Shown: positions 14,976-22,715 of the stretch, piece by piece
How positions within the stretch are numbered: position 1 is the stretch's first letter
Layout: every line of letters starts with the position of its first letter
Origin: Hominisplanchenecus faecis
GTDB taxonomy: Bacteria; Bacillota; Clostridia; Lachnospirales; Lachnospiraceae
Length of the DNA: 39,257 nucleotides
Assembly (NCBI RefSeq): GCF_020687205.1
Contig: NZ_JAJEQE010000029.1
Location: 1 to 39,257, forward strand
Reading direction: 5' to 3'
Position numbers and translations under genes: made by a program
Notes under the pieces: model-generated
The model's database searches: none
What the model saw: only the letters and a program-made list of their open reading frames with translations
Told to the model about the DNA's origin: nothing

Positions 14976-15881
14976 TCAGCCACGCAGCTTTGTGCGGTAT
15001 TCGTTCGGTGTACATCCCATCGATTCACGGAAAATTTTCCCCATATAACTGCTGCTTCCAAAGCCGCAGCTCTGGCTGATAAAAGTGATATGTTCTCTTG
15101 TATTTGCGAGCATATCGCAGGCTGCCTGAAGACGGTAGTTTTTGATATATTCGGCAGGGCTCATATGCAGACAGTCGTGAAAGAGTCGGAAACATTCGCG
15201 TTCACTGGCAAAAGCGGTACCGGCAATATCTTTTACGGAAATCTTTTCGGCGTAATGTTCATGAATGTAGACCATCATCAGTCTCAGGCGTTTGTTTCGT
15301 TTGTCAAACCGGTCTTTGGTCTGCATCAGCGGCAGTGCAAGTTCAAAAATCTGAAACCAGATATCTGAGAGGGCAGAACGCAGTTTTAGTTCGTAGCCGG
15401 GGGTGTTTTCTGAAATCAAAAAGGAATCGCGGATAGCAGAGAGCACTTGTTTATGTTCCGGATGATCCGGATAAAGAGGGATGATCTCGATCTGGGATGC
15501 GATGGTCAGCGGTGTGACATATTTCTCATCGATCAGGCTGCCATGGACGCCGGAAATAAAAGAAGGGTCGAAAAGATGCAGCAACTGTGTCGAGGAAGCA
15601 AAATCCGGACCTGGTCTTGTCATGTGCGGGACATTGGAATTGATCAGACCGCCACAGCCCTCCGCCAAAAGGATTCTGCTGCCAGGTGTGTTGTATTCAA
15701 GAGATCCCTGTTTAAGATAAAAAAGCTCCATGGCCGGATGCCAGTGCCATGGGCAGAAGTGTCCCGGATGTTTTGTGATATCGGAACAGGAAGAAATATA
15801 AGGGAATTTTGAAGTAAATCCCGGGAGCAGTTCTTCTCTGCTCCCGGTGTAAAAAGAAATCTGAGAAACTTTTTTCATCAT
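14976..15881 (-). CDS. AraC-family regulator with cupin sensor
   Basis: The 301-residue protein has an N-terminal cupin-like ligand domain (about 30-130, with HWHPAMELFYL) and two C-terminal AraC helix-turn-helix motifs. The first is near ISVKDIAGTAFASERECFRLFHD, and the second includes TFISQSCGFGSSSYMGKIFRESMGCTPNEYR. I chose ATG at 15881, five bases after the plsC stop; the longer frame from 16013 would overlap the plsC coding region by over 120 bases. No clear ribosome binding site precedes it, so translation is probably coupled to plsC. It may control its own operon or a sugar pathway; the effector is unknown. Confidence 0.88.
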   Translation of the reverse strand: MMKKVSQISFYTGSREELLPGFTSKFPYISSCSDITKHPGHFCPWHWHPAMELFYLKQGSLEYNTPGSRILLAEGCGGLINSNVPHMTRPGPDFASSTQLLHLFDPSFISGVHGSLIDEKYVTPLTIASQIEIIPLYPDHPEHKQVLSAIRDSFLISENTPGYELKLRSALSDIWFQIFELALPLMQTKDRFDKRNKRLRLMMVYIHEHYAEKISVKDIAGTAFASERECFRLFHDCLHMSPAEYIKNYRLQAACDMLANTREHITFISQSCGFGSSSYMGKIFRESMGCTPNEYRTKLRG

Positions 15882-15885
15882 ATTT

Positions 15886-16626
15886 TTATACCAGTGACTG
15901 ATTTTTGGATATGGTATTCTGAATGATCTCCTGACAGTGGGCACCGAGGAATTTTTTCTGTTCCTTTGGCAGATCCTTCGGATAGATTGGCTCGCCGTAT
16001 TCCAGAACCACATGTGCAGAACGGATAAACGGTCTATGGGCTTCGAAAATATTTCTCGTATTGTTGATTGACATTGGAATGATCGGATATCCGGTCTTTT
16101 CTGCCATTTTCAGACTTCCTTCTTTAAATGGAAGAAGCAGTGTATCATCCGATGCTTCGTTGCGTGTGCCTTCCGGGAAGATACACATGGAAATACCATT
16201 TTTCATCTGATCGATTCCTTGTAAGATCGTCTTCAGCCCTTCTTTGATATCAGATCTGTTCAGGAATAAACAATGCAGCCGTTTCATCCAGCTGGAAAGA
16301 AGCGGGATTTTTTTCATACTGTCTTTTGCAACGTAACCGGTCAGTCCCGGGCATCTTGCGTAAGTCAGAACCACGTCAAAATAGCTTCTGTGGTTGCCAA
16401 CGTACAGAACAGGTGTATCTTTTGGAATACGATCTTCGCCGATCACAGTTACTTTCGTACCGGCAACAAATAAGATCAGTTTAAACATAAACTGAACAAT
16501 ACGCAGTGAAGAAATATCACGGGCGTAAGGGTTGAACTTTCCGATGATCCACTCAACGATCAGAATCGGGATGGACAGGATCAGAAAGGCAACGATCAGA
16601 ATTACAATGAGCAGAGAACGGATCAT
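15886..16626 (-). CDS. plsC: 1-acyl-glycerol-3-phosphate acyltransferase
   Basis: The 246-residue membrane-associated enzyme has a strongly hydrophobic N-terminus (residues 1-30) and the PlsC motifs: an HX4D catalytic pair in NHRSYFD (about 77-83), FPEGTR (about 150) and the later VIPMSI-like segment. It acylates lysophosphatidic acid to phosphatidic acid in phospholipid synthesis. Its ATG overlaps the malQ stop (ATGA), so it is translationally coupled to malQ. Placement between a glucan enzyme and an AraC regulator is odd for a lipid gene. Confidence 0.9.
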   Translation of the reverse strand: MIRSLLIVILIVAFLILSIPILIVEWIIGKFNPYARDISSLRIVQFMFKLILFVAGTKVTVIGEDRIPKDTPVLYVGNHRSYFDVVLTYARCPGLTGYVAKDSMKKIPLLSSWMKRLHCLFLNRSDIKEGLKTILQGIDQMKNGISMCIFPEGTRNEASDDTLLLPFKEGSLKMAEKTGYPIIPMSINNTRNIFEAHRPFIRSAHVVLEYGEPIYPKDLPKEQKKFLGAHCQEIIQNTISKNQSLV

Positions 16627-18140
16627 AAACTTTTGCTCCTTCCGCGACCGAATAATTCAGTAGTACTCTTCAGCCAGTCCACACGATCCTGCGTAAGAGC
16701 GGATGCTTCATAGCGATAAGCCCAGTTTGCGAAAGCAGAACCCGGTGTGTTCATGCGGCAGGAAGAATCCTGCATAAACAGATCCTGGATCGGGAAAATC
16801 GCATATTTTGCAATGCTGCCCATGCACATCCGGATGAAATCCAGACTGATGATGCCGCCGTCGCAGTTGCAGTAGCGGCGGATTTTGTCTTTCTGCGGTT
16901 CTGGAAGATTCTGATACCAGCCGGTTGTCGTGTCATTGTCATGTGTTCCGGTGTAGCAGATGCAGTTGGTTGTTGTAAGATTATGCGGATGATAAACACT
17001 CTCATCCAGTCCCTCAAAAGCAAACTGAAGGATCTTCATACCAGGGAAAGCAAACTCATCACGCAGTTCTTCCACTTCCGGAGTGATCACACCAAGATCT
17101 TCTGCCCAGATCGGAAGATCCTCGCCGAGCTCTTTCTGGATAGCCTCGAACAGTTTTTTGCCCGGGCCTTTTTTCCATTTACCGTTTACAGCAGTCTCTT
17201 CATCAGCCGGTACGGACCAGTAAGCTTCGAAGCCGCGGAAATGGTCGATACGCAGGTAGTCAGTCAGCTTCATCTGCATTTTGATACGGTCGATCCACCA
17301 GGAATAGCCGTCAGCTTCATGGTGTTTCCAGTCGTAGAGCGGATTGCCCCAGAGCTGTCCGGTTGCACTGAAATAGTCTGGCGGAACTCCGGCAACCTGA
17401 AGCGGATGACCTTTCGTATCGAGCTGATAGAGCTCTTTGTTTGCCCAGACATCGGCACTGTCGAAAGATACGAAAAACGGAATATCGCCGATGATCTCGA
17501 TGTCAGCTTCATTTGCATATTTTTTCAGTTTCATCCATTCACGGAAGAACAGGAACTGGATGAATTTATAGTATTTGATCTGTTCTTTGTATTCTGTCTC
17601 AAAAGCAAGACGCACCTTTGCGGTCGGAGTGGTCATCTCGTCATCCCATTCCTGCCATGATCTTCCCTCATGAGCATCTTTACATGCCATAAATACGGCA
17701 TAATCGCTCAGCCATTTTTTGTTTTCCAGACAGAAATCATCGAACTCTTCCAGCAGGAATTTGTTCGGTGTGTGATGGAAGGTCTGGAAAGCCTTTTTAA
17801 ACAGAGCGTTCTTGTAGTTCAGTACAGCACCGTAATCGACTTTCGCTGCATCAAACTCCGGGATCGGATAGAGATCGTCCTTTGTGATCAGTTCCAGATC
17901 AACCAGGTCATCCGGGCTGATCAGCAGAGACTGTCCGGCAAAGGCAGAAAAGCTCTGATAAGGAGAATCGCCGAAACCGGTCGGTCCAAGCGGCAGAACC
18001 TGCCATAAACTCTGACCAGAAGCTTTCAGAAAGTCGATAAAGTCATAAGCCCCCTGACCGAGATCTCCGATACCATATGGGGAAGGGAAGGAAGTCGGGT
18101 GAACAAGTACACCCGAAAGTCTTGTGTGCAGTGTATTCAT
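16623..18140 (-). CDS. malQ: 4-alpha-glucanotransferase (amylomaltase)
   Basis: The 505-residue GH77 enzyme shows the family landmarks: the N-terminal GIGDLGQGAYDFIDFL, YLRIDHFRGFEAYW (catalytic Asp nucleophile region), WAEDLGVITPEVE (acid/base Glu) and YTGTHDNDTTTGW. It moves glucan chains between maltodextrins, releasing glucose, in glycogen or maltodextrin use. GAGAGGG precedes the ATG at 18140. It is first in a three-gene minus-strand operon. Two promoters are possible: a near-consensus one at 18334-18362 carrying a palindromic operator, and a weaker one at 18175-18203. Confidence 0.95.
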   Translation of the reverse strand: MNTLHTRLSGVLVHPTSFPSPYGIGDLGQGAYDFIDFLKASGQSLWQVLPLGPTGFGDSPYQSFSAFAGQSLLISPDDLVDLELITKDDLYPIPEFDAAKVDYGAVLNYKNALFKKAFQTFHHTPNKFLLEEFDDFCLENKKWLSDYAVFMACKDAHEGRSWQEWDDEMTTPTAKVRLAFETEYKEQIKYYKFIQFLFFREWMKLKKYANEADIEIIGDIPFFVSFDSADVWANKELYQLDTKGHPLQVAGVPPDYFSATGQLWGNPLYDWKHHEADGYSWWIDRIKMQMKLTDYLRIDHFRGFEAYWSVPADEETAVNGKWKKGPGKKLFEAIQKELGEDLPIWAEDLGVITPEVEELRDEFAFPGMKILQFAFEGLDESVYHPHNLTTTNCICYTGTHDNDTTTGWYQNLPEPQKDKIRRYCNCDGGIISLDFIRMCMGSIAKYAIFPIQDLFMQDSSCRMNTPGSAFANWAYRYEASALTQDRVDWLKSTTELFGRGRSKSL

Positions 18141-18174
18141 TGGTATGCCCTCTCTTTAAGATATAATAGTTTTT

Positions 18175-18203
18175 TATAAAAAGATGCTATGCAGCTTTCG
18201 CAA
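18175..18203 (-). promoter_or_regulatory. Possible proximal malQ promoter
   Basis: On the minus strand, TTGCGA (18198-18203), a 17-base spacer and TTTATA (18175-18180), about 35 bases before the malQ ATG. Both boxes are imperfect. A perfect inverted repeat (18228-18244) lies about 25 bases upstream, where an activator could bind. Confidence 0.35.
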
Positions 18204-18227
18204 TCCTGCAAACATTCGGAATCCACG

Positions 18228-18244
18228 GATTTACTGCGTAAATC
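18228..18244. promoter_or_regulatory. 17-bp perfect inverted repeat, candidate regulator site
   Basis: GATTTAC-TGC-GTAAATC is a perfect 7-bp inverted repeat with a 3-base centre in the malQ/pabA divergent region, upstream of the proximal malQ promoter. The bound protein is unknown. Confidence 0.4.
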
Positions 18245-18333
18245 GTTACTTCCTCATGTTTTCACGGTCTGCCAATACAGCCACTTTATCCTGCGAGCAG
18301 GAACGATGCCTGTGCTTGGAAACCTATGTATCC

Positions 18334-18362
18334 AGTATACCGTATGGTATAGAGAAGTGCAA
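18334..18362 (-). promoter_or_regulatory. Main malQ-operon promoter with internal palindromic operator
   Basis: On the minus strand, TTGCAC (18357-18362), a 17-base spacer and TATACT (18334-18339), each 5 of 6 to consensus. A perfect inverted repeat TATACC-GTAT-GGTATA (18336-18351) fills much of the spacer and overlaps the -10, a layout typical of TetR-type repression. The leader would be about 190 bases. No TetR gene is present in the window. Confidence 0.6.
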
Positions 18363-18413
18363 GGTAGAATTTGTGAAAATGCACAAAGGATTCTTTTCTT
18401 TTAGGGGGAGATA

Positions 18414-18422
18414 TGATATACT
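18414..18422 (+). promoter_or_regulatory. Extended -10 promoter of the pab operon
   Basis: TGATATACT gives an extended -10 (TG, one base, TATACT). The -35 region (TTTTCT at 17-base spacing) is weak. The transcript would start near 18429 and include the structured leader. Confidence 0.5.
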
Positions 18423-18468
18423 GAACGGACATCAGAAATATAGAAAATAAAAATTAACAGCGAGTTAC

Positions 18469-18520
18469 GGACCTCTCCTTTTCGGCGGGGATAACGACTG
18501 CGCGGAAAGCAGGTAAGGTC
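18469..18520 (+). promoter_or_regulatory. Structured leader RNA ahead of pabA
   Basis: GACCT (18470-18474) can pair with AGGTC (18516-18520), enclosing two hairpins: CTCC/GGGG (18475-18478 with 18487-18490) and CTGC/GCAG (18498-18501 with 18509-18512). This is a three-way junction that ends one base before the ATG. Its closing helix would mask the only purine-rich ribosome binding candidates (GCAGG, AAGG). An alternative pairing GTTA/TAAC (18464-18467 with 18492-18495) could compete. I do not recognise it as the THF, ZTP or any other named riboswitch. Confidence 0.45.
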
Positions 18521-18521
18521 T

Positions 18522-19127
18522 ATGTACTTAATGATTGATAATTATGATTCTTTTGTGTACAATCTCAGAGCCTATTTTGAGGAGGCGAGGCATGAGATTC
18601 TTGTTGTGGAAAATGACGGCATTACGACCGGTCAGATCCGTCAGATGAAACCGGAGGGGATCATCATCTCCCCGGGACCGAAAACACCGAAGGATGCGGG
18701 CATTTCAGCAGAGGTGATCCGAAAGTTTGCAGGTGAGATCCCGATCCTTGGCGTCTGTCTCGGTCATCAGACGATCGGCTACGTGGCAGGTGCGACTGTG
18801 AAAAAGGGGACACGCCCGATGCACGGCAAATTGAGCCCTCTGACACACTCTGGGGAGGGGCTTTTTCTGGGACTGCCGCAGGATTTCCTGGTGACAAGAT
18901 ATCATTCGCTGGTGATCGATGAGGCGACGCTGCCGCAGGAGTACCAGGTGGATGCAAGGACAGAAGATCAGGCTGTGATGGCGATTTCTCACCGCACGTA
19001 TCCGATCTACGGCGTGCAGTTTCATCCGGAGGCGGTGCTGACACAGTACGGTCACGAACTTCTGGAGAATTTCCACTGCATCTGTCAGCAGTGGCAGCAG
19101 GAAAGGACGGAGGTGTGTTATGCATAA
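18522..19127 (+). CDS. pabA: Aminodeoxychorismate synthase, glutaminase subunit
   Basis: The 201-residue class I glutamine amidotransferase has the nucleophile Cys79 in GVCLGHQ and the His168/Glu170 pair in FHPEA. It releases ammonia from glutamine for PabB. Anthranilate synthase component II is nearly identical in sequence; the adjacent pabB and pabC and the absence of trp genes favour the folate (para-aminobenzoate) role. It follows a structured leader and its stop overlaps the pabB start by eight bases. No clean ribosome binding site is exposed at its ATG. Confidence 0.92.
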   Translation: MYLMIDNYDSFVYNLRAYFEEARHEILVVENDGITTGQIRQMKPEGIIISPGPKTPKDAGISAEVIRKFAGEIPILGVCLGHQTIGYVAGATVKKGTRPMHGKLSPLTHSGEGLFLGLPQDFLVTRYHSLVIDEATLPQEYQVDARTEDQAVMAISHRTYPIYGVQFHPEAVLTQYGHELLENFHCICQQWQQERTEVCYA

Positions 19128-20517
19128 GATAAGGGAAATCAGAGAATATCCGCCGATCCATGTTTTATTTTCCAGATGGAAAGAGGAAAAGGACATCGTT
19201 TTTTTGGATTCTTCTCTGGAAAATAGGCTGGGACGCTACTCCATCATCGGGCGTCTGCCATATCAGAAGCTGGTACAGGACGGAGATAGCTTTTGGGTGA
19301 ATGACGAAAAGCAGAAAATGACTTTTGAGAATTATCTTCGCACTTATTTGAAGGAACATCCGGACAGCAATGAGAGTGATCTGCCGATCGTTTCCGGTGC
19401 GATGGGCTATGTTTCATATGATTACGGAAGAGAGAAAGAAAACGTAGCGGCCAGACATCCAAAAGAGGTGGATATGCCAGATGTGATCCTCTGTTTTTAT
19501 GATAATTTTATCATTGAGGATCATCAGGAAAAACGTTTTTATCTTGTGGCAAACGGTCAGACCAAAGAGGTGGATACGCTGCTTGACGATGTGGAAAACA
19601 CAGTCGCAGAAACGTATACTCTGTGGAAAAACGGTCAGATTCCGGGAACAAAGGATGATCACAGTGAGATCAGAGTCACGCCAAATTTCACAAAAGAAGA
19701 CTATAAGCAGGCGGTGCAGGATATGATCGACTATATCGTCGAGGGTGATATCTATATTGCAAATATGACGCAGCATCTTACTGTGGAAAGTACTCGTACA
19801 CCTTACGATGTTTTCTGCTCACTTCGCAGAGACAATCCTTCTCCGTTTGGCGGCTATTTAAATTATGGGGATCTGCAGATCGTCAGTGCATCTCCGGAGC
19901 GTTTCTTGCAGATGCGTGACGGTGTTGTGGCGACCAGGCCAATCAAAGGTACCAGAAAACGCGGAGCCACCAGAGAAGAAGATGCGGCGATGAGAAAAGA
20001 ACTGGAAGAGTCCGATAAGGATAAGAGCGAACTTCTTATGATCGTTGATCTGGAGCGAAATGATCTGAACCGTGTCTGTATGCCGGGCAGCGTCAAAGTG
20101 ACGGAAATGTACAGCATCGAGACGTATGCGACGGTCTTTCATCTGGTATCGGAAGTTCAGGGAAGACTTGCGGAAGATAAAAATGTTGTGGATCTTCTGG
20201 AAGCAGCCTTTCCGGGCGGATCCATCACCGGGGCACCGAAACTGCGTGCGATGGAGATCATTGAAGAACTGGAGCACAGCCGACGCAATCTTTATACCGG
20301 CTCGATCGGTTATCTGACGCTCGACGGTGACTGCGATTTCAATATTGTGATCCGCACAGCAGTACATAAAAACGGAAAGTACTATCTCGGAGTCGGAGGC
20401 GGCATCACCTGCGAATCGGAGACAGAGTTTGAATACGAAGAGACGCTTCAGAAAGCAAAAGCTGTTCTGCAGGCGTTGGAAGGGAGAAAAGAAAGTGATA
20501 AAATATCTGTTGTTTGA
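19120..20517 (+). CDS. pabB: Aminodeoxychorismate synthase, component I
   Basis: The 465-residue chorismate-binding enzyme adds ammonia to chorismate to give 4-amino-4-deoxychorismate. The PIKGT motif (274-278, Lys276) marks PabB rather than TrpE, which has PIAGT. The C-terminal domain has LLMIVDLERNDLNRVC, FPGGSITGAPK and GVGGGITCES, all typical of the chorismate-binding fold. GGAGG precedes the ATG within the end of pabA, so the two are translationally coupled and should be made in equal amounts. Confidence 0.94.
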   Translation: MHKIREIREYPPIHVLFSRWKEEKDIVFLDSSLENRLGRYSIIGRLPYQKLVQDGDSFWVNDEKQKMTFENYLRTYLKEHPDSNESDLPIVSGAMGYVSYDYGREKENVAARHPKEVDMPDVILCFYDNFIIEDHQEKRFYLVANGQTKEVDTLLDDVENTVAETYTLWKNGQIPGTKDDHSEIRVTPNFTKEDYKQAVQDMIDYIVEGDIYIANMTQHLTVESTRTPYDVFCSLRRDNPSPFGGYLNYGDLQIVSASPERFLQMRDGVVATRPIKGTRKRGATREEDAAMRKELEESDKDKSELLMIVDLERNDLNRVCMPGSVKVTEMYSIETYATVFHLVSEVQGRLAEDKNVVDLLEAAFPGGSITGAPKLRAMEIIEELEHSRRNLYTGSIGYLTLDGDCDFNIVIRTAVHKNGKYYLGVGGGITCESETEFEYEETLQKAKAVLQALEGRKESDKISVV

Positions 20518-21142
20518 CCTGGACGGAACGATCACGGACTCTGCAGACGGGATCACGAATTCCGTTTCCTATGCACTTGGAAATCTGGGGATTTCCGAAG
20601 AAAAGAGCAATCTTTACCGTTTCGTGGGCCCTCCTCTTGTAGATTCTTTTAAAGAATTTTATGGGTTTGATGAAAAAAAAGCAGAGGAAGGAGTGCGTCT
20701 TTACCGTGAATATTATGCCGTGAAAGGTATTTTCGAAAATAAAGTTTATCCGGGAATCACGCATTTGCTGAAAAAATGCAGAGAACAGGGCAAAAAAGTG
20801 ATTCTGGCGACCTCCAAGCCGCAGATTTACGCAAAACAGATACTTAAGCATTTTGAACTGGCAGAGTATTTTGATGATATTCAGGGAAGCTCCATGGATG
20901 GAAGCAAAATCCACAAAGAAGATGTGATACAGTCGGCACTTTCGGACAATCAGATCACGGATATGCAGGAAGTGCTGATGATCGGGGATCGCAAACACGA
21001 TGTCCTCGGCTCCGGAAAATTCGGGATTTCCTGTGTTGGTGTACTCTATGGATACGGCAGCAGGGAAGAACTGGAAACGTGCGGTGCAAAATGGATCGTG
21101 GATACGGTCGAAGACCTCGAAGCTTTTCTGGAGCGTATCTGA
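20495..21142 (+). CDS. HAD-superfamily hydrolase in the pab operon
   Basis: The 215-residue protein is phosphoglycolate-phosphatase-like. The nucleophile motif DLDGTITD lies at residues 8-15, followed by a helical C1 cap, the Ser/Thr-Lys motif region ILATSKPQ and GDRKHDVLG near the C-terminus. I place the start at GTG 20495, preceded by GGGAG, because the HAD motif must be near the N-terminus; the gene then overlaps pabB by 23 bases. The upstream ATG of the same frame would add a basic stretch lying over pabB. Its place between pabB and pabC suggests a folate-related phosphatase role, which is inference only. Confidence 0.85.
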   Translation: MIKYLLFDLDGTITDSADGITNSVSYALGNLGISEEKSNLYRFVGPPLVDSFKEFYGFDEKKAEEGVRLYREYYAVKGIFENKVYPGITHLLKKCREQGKKVILATSKPQIYAKQILKHFELAEYFDDIQGSSMDGSKIHKEDVIQSALSDNQITDMQEVLMIGDRKHDVLGSGKFGISCVGVLYGYGSREELETCGAKWIVDTVEDLEAFLERI

Positions 21143-21154
21143 AAGGGGCAGGAA

Positions 21155-21922
21155 ATGCAGAATAAAACAGAAGAAAAGAAAAGCAGCGGATCAACGGTTC
21201 TGGCGGATGACGGGTTTTACTTTGGCATCGGAGCCTTTGAGACGATCGCTGTGGAAGAAGGCATACCGCAGCTGCTTGCCTGGCATCTGGAGCGGCTGCG
21301 TGACAGCCTTGCATTTTTCGGAATTGACCAGAGCGTAGAGGATCAGGAAGTGCTTGCTTATCTGAATGCCTGTCCACAGTCGGAAGAAAAGCAGCACGGA
21401 GCACTCAAGATCACAGTGACGGCACAGAATAAGTTGTTTGGACTGAGAAAAAACACTTACTCAGAAGAACAGTATCAGAAAGGATTTCGGCTTGGATTTT
21501 CCGAAATCAGACGAAATGAGACTTCACCGCTCACATACCATAAGACGCTTGGGATTGCAGACAACATTATGGAAAAGCGAAATGCAAAAAAAAGCGGGCT
21601 GGATGAAAAGATTTTTCTCAATCAGAAAGGGCAGATCAGCGAGGGCTGTACGACAAACATCTTTTTTATTCAGGATGATAAACTGGTCACACCGCCCGTC
21701 AGCAGCGGGATGCTGCCGGGAGTGATGCGGAGATATGTTATAAAAGAAGCCGGAAGAAGGGGAGTACTTCTGGAAGAAAAAGAACTGTATCCGGAGGATA
21801 TCAGTAAGTTTAACGGATGCTTTGTGACAAATTCACTGCTTGGCATGATGCCGGCAGCAAGTTTTGGAGAACAAAGGTTTGACACAGCGAAAGTTTTACA
21901 CTTTATAGAACAAATTTTGTAG
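21155..21922 (+). CDS. pabC: Aminodeoxychorismate lyase (class IV aminotransferase fold)
   Basis: The 255-residue PLP enzyme has the class IV aminotransferase fold, with the likely PLP lysine Lys130 in TYHKTLG, the phosphate-binding SEGCTTNIFF segment and the late GMLPGVMRR motif. In this operon it is best read as PabC, which eliminates pyruvate from aminodeoxychorismate to give para-aminobenzoate. Branched-chain or D-amino acid aminotransferases share the fold, so context carries the call. An AAAGGGGCAGG site lies just before the ATG. A three-hairpin repeat element follows the stop. Confidence 0.86.
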   Translation: MQNKTEEKKSSGSTVLADDGFYFGIGAFETIAVEEGIPQLLAWHLERLRDSLAFFGIDQSVEDQEVLAYLNACPQSEEKQHGALKITVTAQNKLFGLRKNTYSEEQYQKGFRLGFSEIRRNETSPLTYHKTLGIADNIMEKRNAKKSGLDEKIFLNQKGQISEGCTTNIFFIQDDKLVTPPVSSGMLPGVMRRYVIKEAGRRGVLLEEKELYPEDISKFNGCFVTNSLLGMMPAASFGEQRFDTAKVLHFIEQIL

Positions 21923-21943
21923 CAAAATAAGAACAGGGATCGT

Positions 21944-22123
21944 TATATCAGATGAAAGATGACTCCCGTTTCTGTCGGCGGCGGGTAGCAAGCTTGTATC
22001 AGTAACGGGAATCCATCTCCCATCTGATATAGCCTCCGGCGGATTGCAGAGGTGCACAGAAGAATATCTCATGCGATGCATGACGTGCACCTCGCAGTAA
22101 GAATGCCAGAGGCACTCTTGAAT
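21944..22123. repeat. Three-hairpin intergenic repeat element (long form)
   Basis: Three consecutive inverted repeats fill the gap after pabC. The first is an 88-base hairpin (21944-22031), with TATATCAGATG pairing CATCTGATATA and inner arms AGATG/CATCT and TCCCGTT/AACGGGA. The second is GAGGTGCAC/GTGCACCTC (22049-22057 with 22085-22093). The third is AAGAATGCC-AGA-GGCACTCTT (22099-22119). Bases 22077-22123 are the same repeat as 1669-1715, inverted. No U-tract follows the large stem, so it is not a simple terminator. Confidence 0.75.
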
Positions 22124-22157
22124 AATAAGAAGCAGCGTGGCTGCAAGGGGAGAAAAA

Positions 22158-22715
22158 ATGTTACTACTGATAAGCGGGCTTGGTGACGAAAACACAAAAC
22201 TGGAGTTTGGGCAGATTTATGAGAAGAATTACCGCACCATGTATTATGTAGCTCTGAAAATTCTGAAAAACAAAGAAGAAGCGGAGGATGCCGTTCACGG
22301 TGCATTTGTAAAACTCGCAGAGAAATATGACACTTATCGGCATCTGACATCGCAGGAGATGACAAGCCTGTGTGTGATCATTGTAAAAAACAAATGTCTG
22401 GATATGCTGCGTGTATCCAAAAGCGGTCTCCAGTCCGATTTGGAGAAAGTGGATTATGCACTCCATGACGAGAAGGATCAGCCGCTGGAAAATGTGATAC
22501 AGGAAGAGGGAGAAAAGGAGCTTTTAGAGGCAATGAAGATTCTGCCGGAGAAGCTTCGTCTGGTGCTGGAGCTTCGCTATTTTCATGAATATAGCAACGG
22601 CGAGATTGCAAAGATTCTGGATATCAGCAAAAAGAACGTGGAGATTCGCCTGTATCGTGCCAAAAAGAAAATGAAGGAGGTGCTGCAATATGAAAGAGAG
22701 CGACAGGAAATTTGA
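22158..22715 (+). CDS. ECF-like sigma-70 factor
   Basis: The 185-residue protein has sigma region 2 (about 15-80, with YRTMYYVALKILKNKEEAEDAVHGAF) and region 4 (about 130-180, with the HTH ending NVEIRLYRAKKKM), but no regions 1 or 3. This is the extracytoplasmic-function layout. It should direct RNA polymerase to a small regulon in response to a signal relayed by the downstream membrane protein. ATG at 22158 is preceded by AGGGGAG; the longer frame starts in the repeat element. The stop overlaps the next gene by 26 bases. Confidence 0.85.
   Translation: MLLLISGLGDENTKLEFGQIYEKNYRTMYYVALKILKNKEEAEDAVHGAFVKLAEKYDTYRHLTSQEMTSLCVIIVKNKCLDMLRVSKSGLQSDLEKVDYALHDEKDQPLENVIQEEGEKELLEAMKILPEKLRLVLELRYFHEYSNGEIAKILDISKKNVEIRLYRAKKKMKEVLQYERERQEI

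Noticed and set aside
16941-17660. 239-codon plus-strand frame antisense to malQ
   Set aside because: A mirror of the strongly coding malQ frame, with no start signals or recognisable domain. The long antisense frames over murF (12979-13650) and gerA (28893-29612) were rejected for the same reason.
18184-18450. 88-codon plus-strand frame in the malQ/pabA gap
   Set aside because: It covers promoters and inverted repeats for both flanking operons and has no ribosome binding site or family resemblance.
18462-18520. THF or ZTP riboswitch upstream of pabA
   Set aside because: The conserved cores of those classes are absent; only the general idea of a structured leader is kept.
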